From contig NZ_JBBOCA010000001.1 of NCBI RefSeq assembly GCF_038002225.1, forward strand, positions 5,332,001 to 5,396,000: 64,000 bases of DNA, in the 5' to 3' direction. How positions within the stretch are numbered: the stretch's first letter is position 1; each line of letters begins with the position of its first letter. The translations under genes and the position numbers were made by a program. Shown in pieces: positions 62,394 through 64,000 of the stretch. This stretch comes from Paenibacillus sp. FSL R7-0204 (GTDB lineage Bacteria > Bacillota > Bacilli > Paenibacillales > Paenibacillaceae). A model generated the notes under the pieces. The model ran no database searches. It had not been told where the DNA came from and worked only from the letters and a program-made list of their open reading frames with translations.

Positions 62394-62402
62394 AATTATA
62401 AT

Positions 62403-64000
62403 TTAGCTATCTACATCAGAAAAAATATCATGTTGGTTCGGAAGTTGTAGACTAAGTTTCTCTTTAATAATTGATAACCAGTCACCATTTTCATTGTCAT
62501 TATCTAATAATTGTTCTTGCACCAGTTTAAGAGCCTTTTGATGACTACAATCTAATTCATCCTGAATTCCTAGAACCATTTCGGATAAGATATCCTCAAC
62601 CCCACCAGCATCATATACGAATTGTAATTTTTGAATTCCTGCACTTACATAATCATTTGCAATCTCAAACTGATTGGACTTTTCATCTTCAACTTCGTCT
62701 GCTAATTCCAAGATATCTTGTTCAGCATTTTTGAACATTTCATCTAATTCAGTCTGTTTTTCAAGCGTCCATAGATTGTGTTGGATCAATAAGGCTTTCA
62801 TTTCATCGACTGATTTTTGCCATTCAGTATGATGATCCCATATAGCCTGTTCTGACGTTTTATCTATTAAGTCATATTCTATATCTTCTTCTAGCTTTTT
62901 ATACGCAAGATCAATTCCGTTTTTATTGTAATACTCCAATAAGTTCAATACTTTTTCTTCGCCTAGGATTCCCCTTATAGCATTTGTTCCAAATCCTAGA
63001 TCAAAGTTCTGAGTAGCTATATTCTCTATATTTTCTTCAACAGTTTTTCTGACACTACCATCAAGAATATTCAATTTCAATAATCTATTCGCTAAGTCAT
63101 AAGCAGCAATGTGCTGTATTTGAGTATAATTATTGGTTGTTAAATATGCCCATAAATTCAAATTTGCTGTGTTAAACCAAATTAAAAATTCATCACTGGT
63201 ATGATAAGCAAAATATTCCGACAAACTCGCACGTTTAAAATAAGAATAATCCATTAGATCACTTGCATCTTTGATTGACTCACTGTAAGTTTCAAATAAT
63301 TTTTCAACAAGAAGCGGCCAATGATTTTTTGCTACAAAGGCACGTTTGTTTTCTTCTTCTTCGTTAGAAGTTTCATCAATCTCATCTTCGTTGCAAGAAG
63401 TTTCATCAATTAATGAATTAAAATCTCCAAGATTTAAGAACACATCCATTCTATTTTTATAAAGCGGTGTAATTGCTTCTTTCATACTTAAATGATACGG
63501 GTACCAAACTTCAAAACCATTATGTATTACAGTTTTTACAAAGCTCTTATTTAGATGGTCTAATGCTATATTAATCTGAGGGTAGTCAACATTGAAATAT
63601 TTAAATATGGTTTTATTCGCTGAGTTTAATGGCTTAATTAAGCCCTCTTTCTCAAGGAATACCGATAAAAGTGCCGCGCGATCATTTATGCTCAATTCAT
63701 TAAAGATTTTTTGAAAATATTTTATTGGTTTACGAAAAAAATCTTCTAAAGAATCTTGATTTATAACTAAATCATTATGAAATTGGTTAATTCCAAGCCT
63801 TCTTGCAATCTCAGGCTTAAATTCTGGCAAAGCCGCTAAACCTTTTAGAAAAGGTTTTAACAATGTTTTTTTCTCGGTTGGCAAATCACCATGCTTTATA
63901 TGTTTGTATAGAATTTCTTCCGCTTCTTCGCCACTATAGTTATCAAGCTTAACTATAATTTGCTTTCTATTTTCTAACGTCCCAAATAAAAATGGAAATT
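62403..64000 (-). CDS. Probable STAND-type NTPase, C-terminal part (runs off the window)
   Basis: The frame is open to the window edge, so the start is outside; 532 codons are visible. Near the visible beginning, VKLDNYSGEEAEEILYKHI followed by HGDLP resembles the segment after the NTPase core of nSTAND3-like proteins (E-K/A-x-ILY-x-H...LP). The remainder is helical with no recognised repeat and very acidic patches (LIDETSCNEDEIDETSNEEEE). Such NTPases are common in phage-defence genes, with a sensor C-terminus. The Walker motifs would lie outside, so this is a tentative call. Confidence 0.5.
   Translation of the reverse strand, partial: FPFLFGTLENRKQIIVKLDNYSGEEAEEILYKHIKHGDLPTEKKTLLKPFLKGLAALPEFKPEIARRLGINQFHNDLVINQDSLEDFFRKPIKYFQKIFNELSINDRAALLSVFLEKEGLIKPLNSANKTIFKYFNVDYPQINIALDHLNKSFVKTVIHNGFEVWYPYHLSMKEAITPLYKNRMDVFLNLGDFNSLIDETSCNEDEIDETSNEEEENKRAFVAKNHWPLLVEKLFETYSESIKDASDLMDYSYFKRASLSEYFAYHTSDEFLIWFNTANLNLWAYLTTNNYTQIQHIAAYDLANRLLKLNILDGSVRKTVEENIENIATQNFDLGFGTNAIRGILGEEKVLNLLEYYNKNGIDLAYKKLEEDIEYDLIDKTSEQAIWDHHTEWQKSVDEMKALLIQHNLWTLEKQTELDEMFKNAEQDILELADEVEDEKSNQFEIANDYVSAGIQKLQFVYDAGGVEDILSEMVLGIQDELDCSHQKALKLVQEQLLDNDNENGDWLSIIKEKLSLQLPNQHDIFSDVDS

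Larger units (their letters stand above)
46554..64000. mobile_element. Recombinase-driven genomic island inserted in yfbR (right end outside)
   Basis: The left boundary is set by the point where the YfbR-like frame is lost. From there the sequence becomes AT-rich. It carries two tyrosine recombinases, two accessory proteins, an IS, a double HD protein, an AAA+ cassette, decayed helicase and DUF4062 genes and a STAND-like NTPase. No remaining 3' part of yfbR appears before 64000, so the island is at least 17.4 kb long. The general plan (recombinase block at one end, variable cargo behind it) resembles Tn554-like and gamma-mobile-trio elements, but the gene set differs. Part of the right side could be older neighbouring DNA. 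Confidence 0.7.

Overview
The window looks like chromosomal DNA of a Paenibacillus-type spore-forming Firmicute. The evidence is the B. subtilis-like order phoPR-polA-mutM-ytaF-coaE-nrdR, an alpha/beta small acid-soluble spore protein gene, a YesM/YesN regulator pair beside Lpl-type sugar permeases, an S-layer (SLH) protein and a large secreted alpha-amylase. The left 46 kb is moderately GC-rich host sequence. The stretch from about 46.55 kb to the right edge is AT-rich and is an inserted mobile island.

Layout. 1-8305: a carbohydrate-uptake operon on the minus strand (binding lipoprotein, two permeases, GH3 glycosidase), divergent from its probable YesM/YesN regulators. 8340-13003: a three-gene lantibiotic-immunity-type ABC exporter divergent from an OmpR/HisKA two-component system. 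13143-20045: an unknown protein, a two-domain TerD-family protein and a 1583-residue SLH surface protein. 20382-27656: a DoxX/TetR pair with a visible operator, a pRiA4b ORF-3-like protein, a broken VapBC-type pair, a flavocytochrome-type reductase lipoprotein, an RpiR regulator, a GNAT enzyme and an unknown protein. 28117-39550: two tRNAs, nrdR, a SASP gene, and the run slt-coaE-ytaF-mutM-polA-phoU-pstB-phoP-phoR, with Pho boxes before pstB and phoP. 40423-46245: alpha-amylase and a fused class I fumarase.

From 46554 on, the host yfbR-type nucleotidase gene is cut inside its HDAT(E) motif. What follows is a four-gene recombinase module: a tyrosine recombinase, a 752-residue HTH/zinc protein interrupted by a 1503-bp IS4-family element, a second tyrosine recombinase, and an HTH/coiled-coil protein. 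Directly behind it lies a protein with two tandem YfbR-like HD domains, so the island that destroys a YfbR-type gene brings its own double version. Further right are a 1-kb G-poor non-coding stretch and a cassette of XRE regulator, zinc/membrane protein, membrane-anchored double AAA+ ATPase and small membrane protein. Next come a scar joining UvrD-like and DUF4062-like remnants, and the C-terminal part of a probable STAND-type NTPase that runs off the window. The right end of the island is not in view.

Intergenic repeats are also notable. Two arrays of 51-bp units, each unit holding a small perfect hairpin, lie on either side of the amylase gene. A degenerate single copy of one unit lies 25 kb away, next to the terD-like gene.
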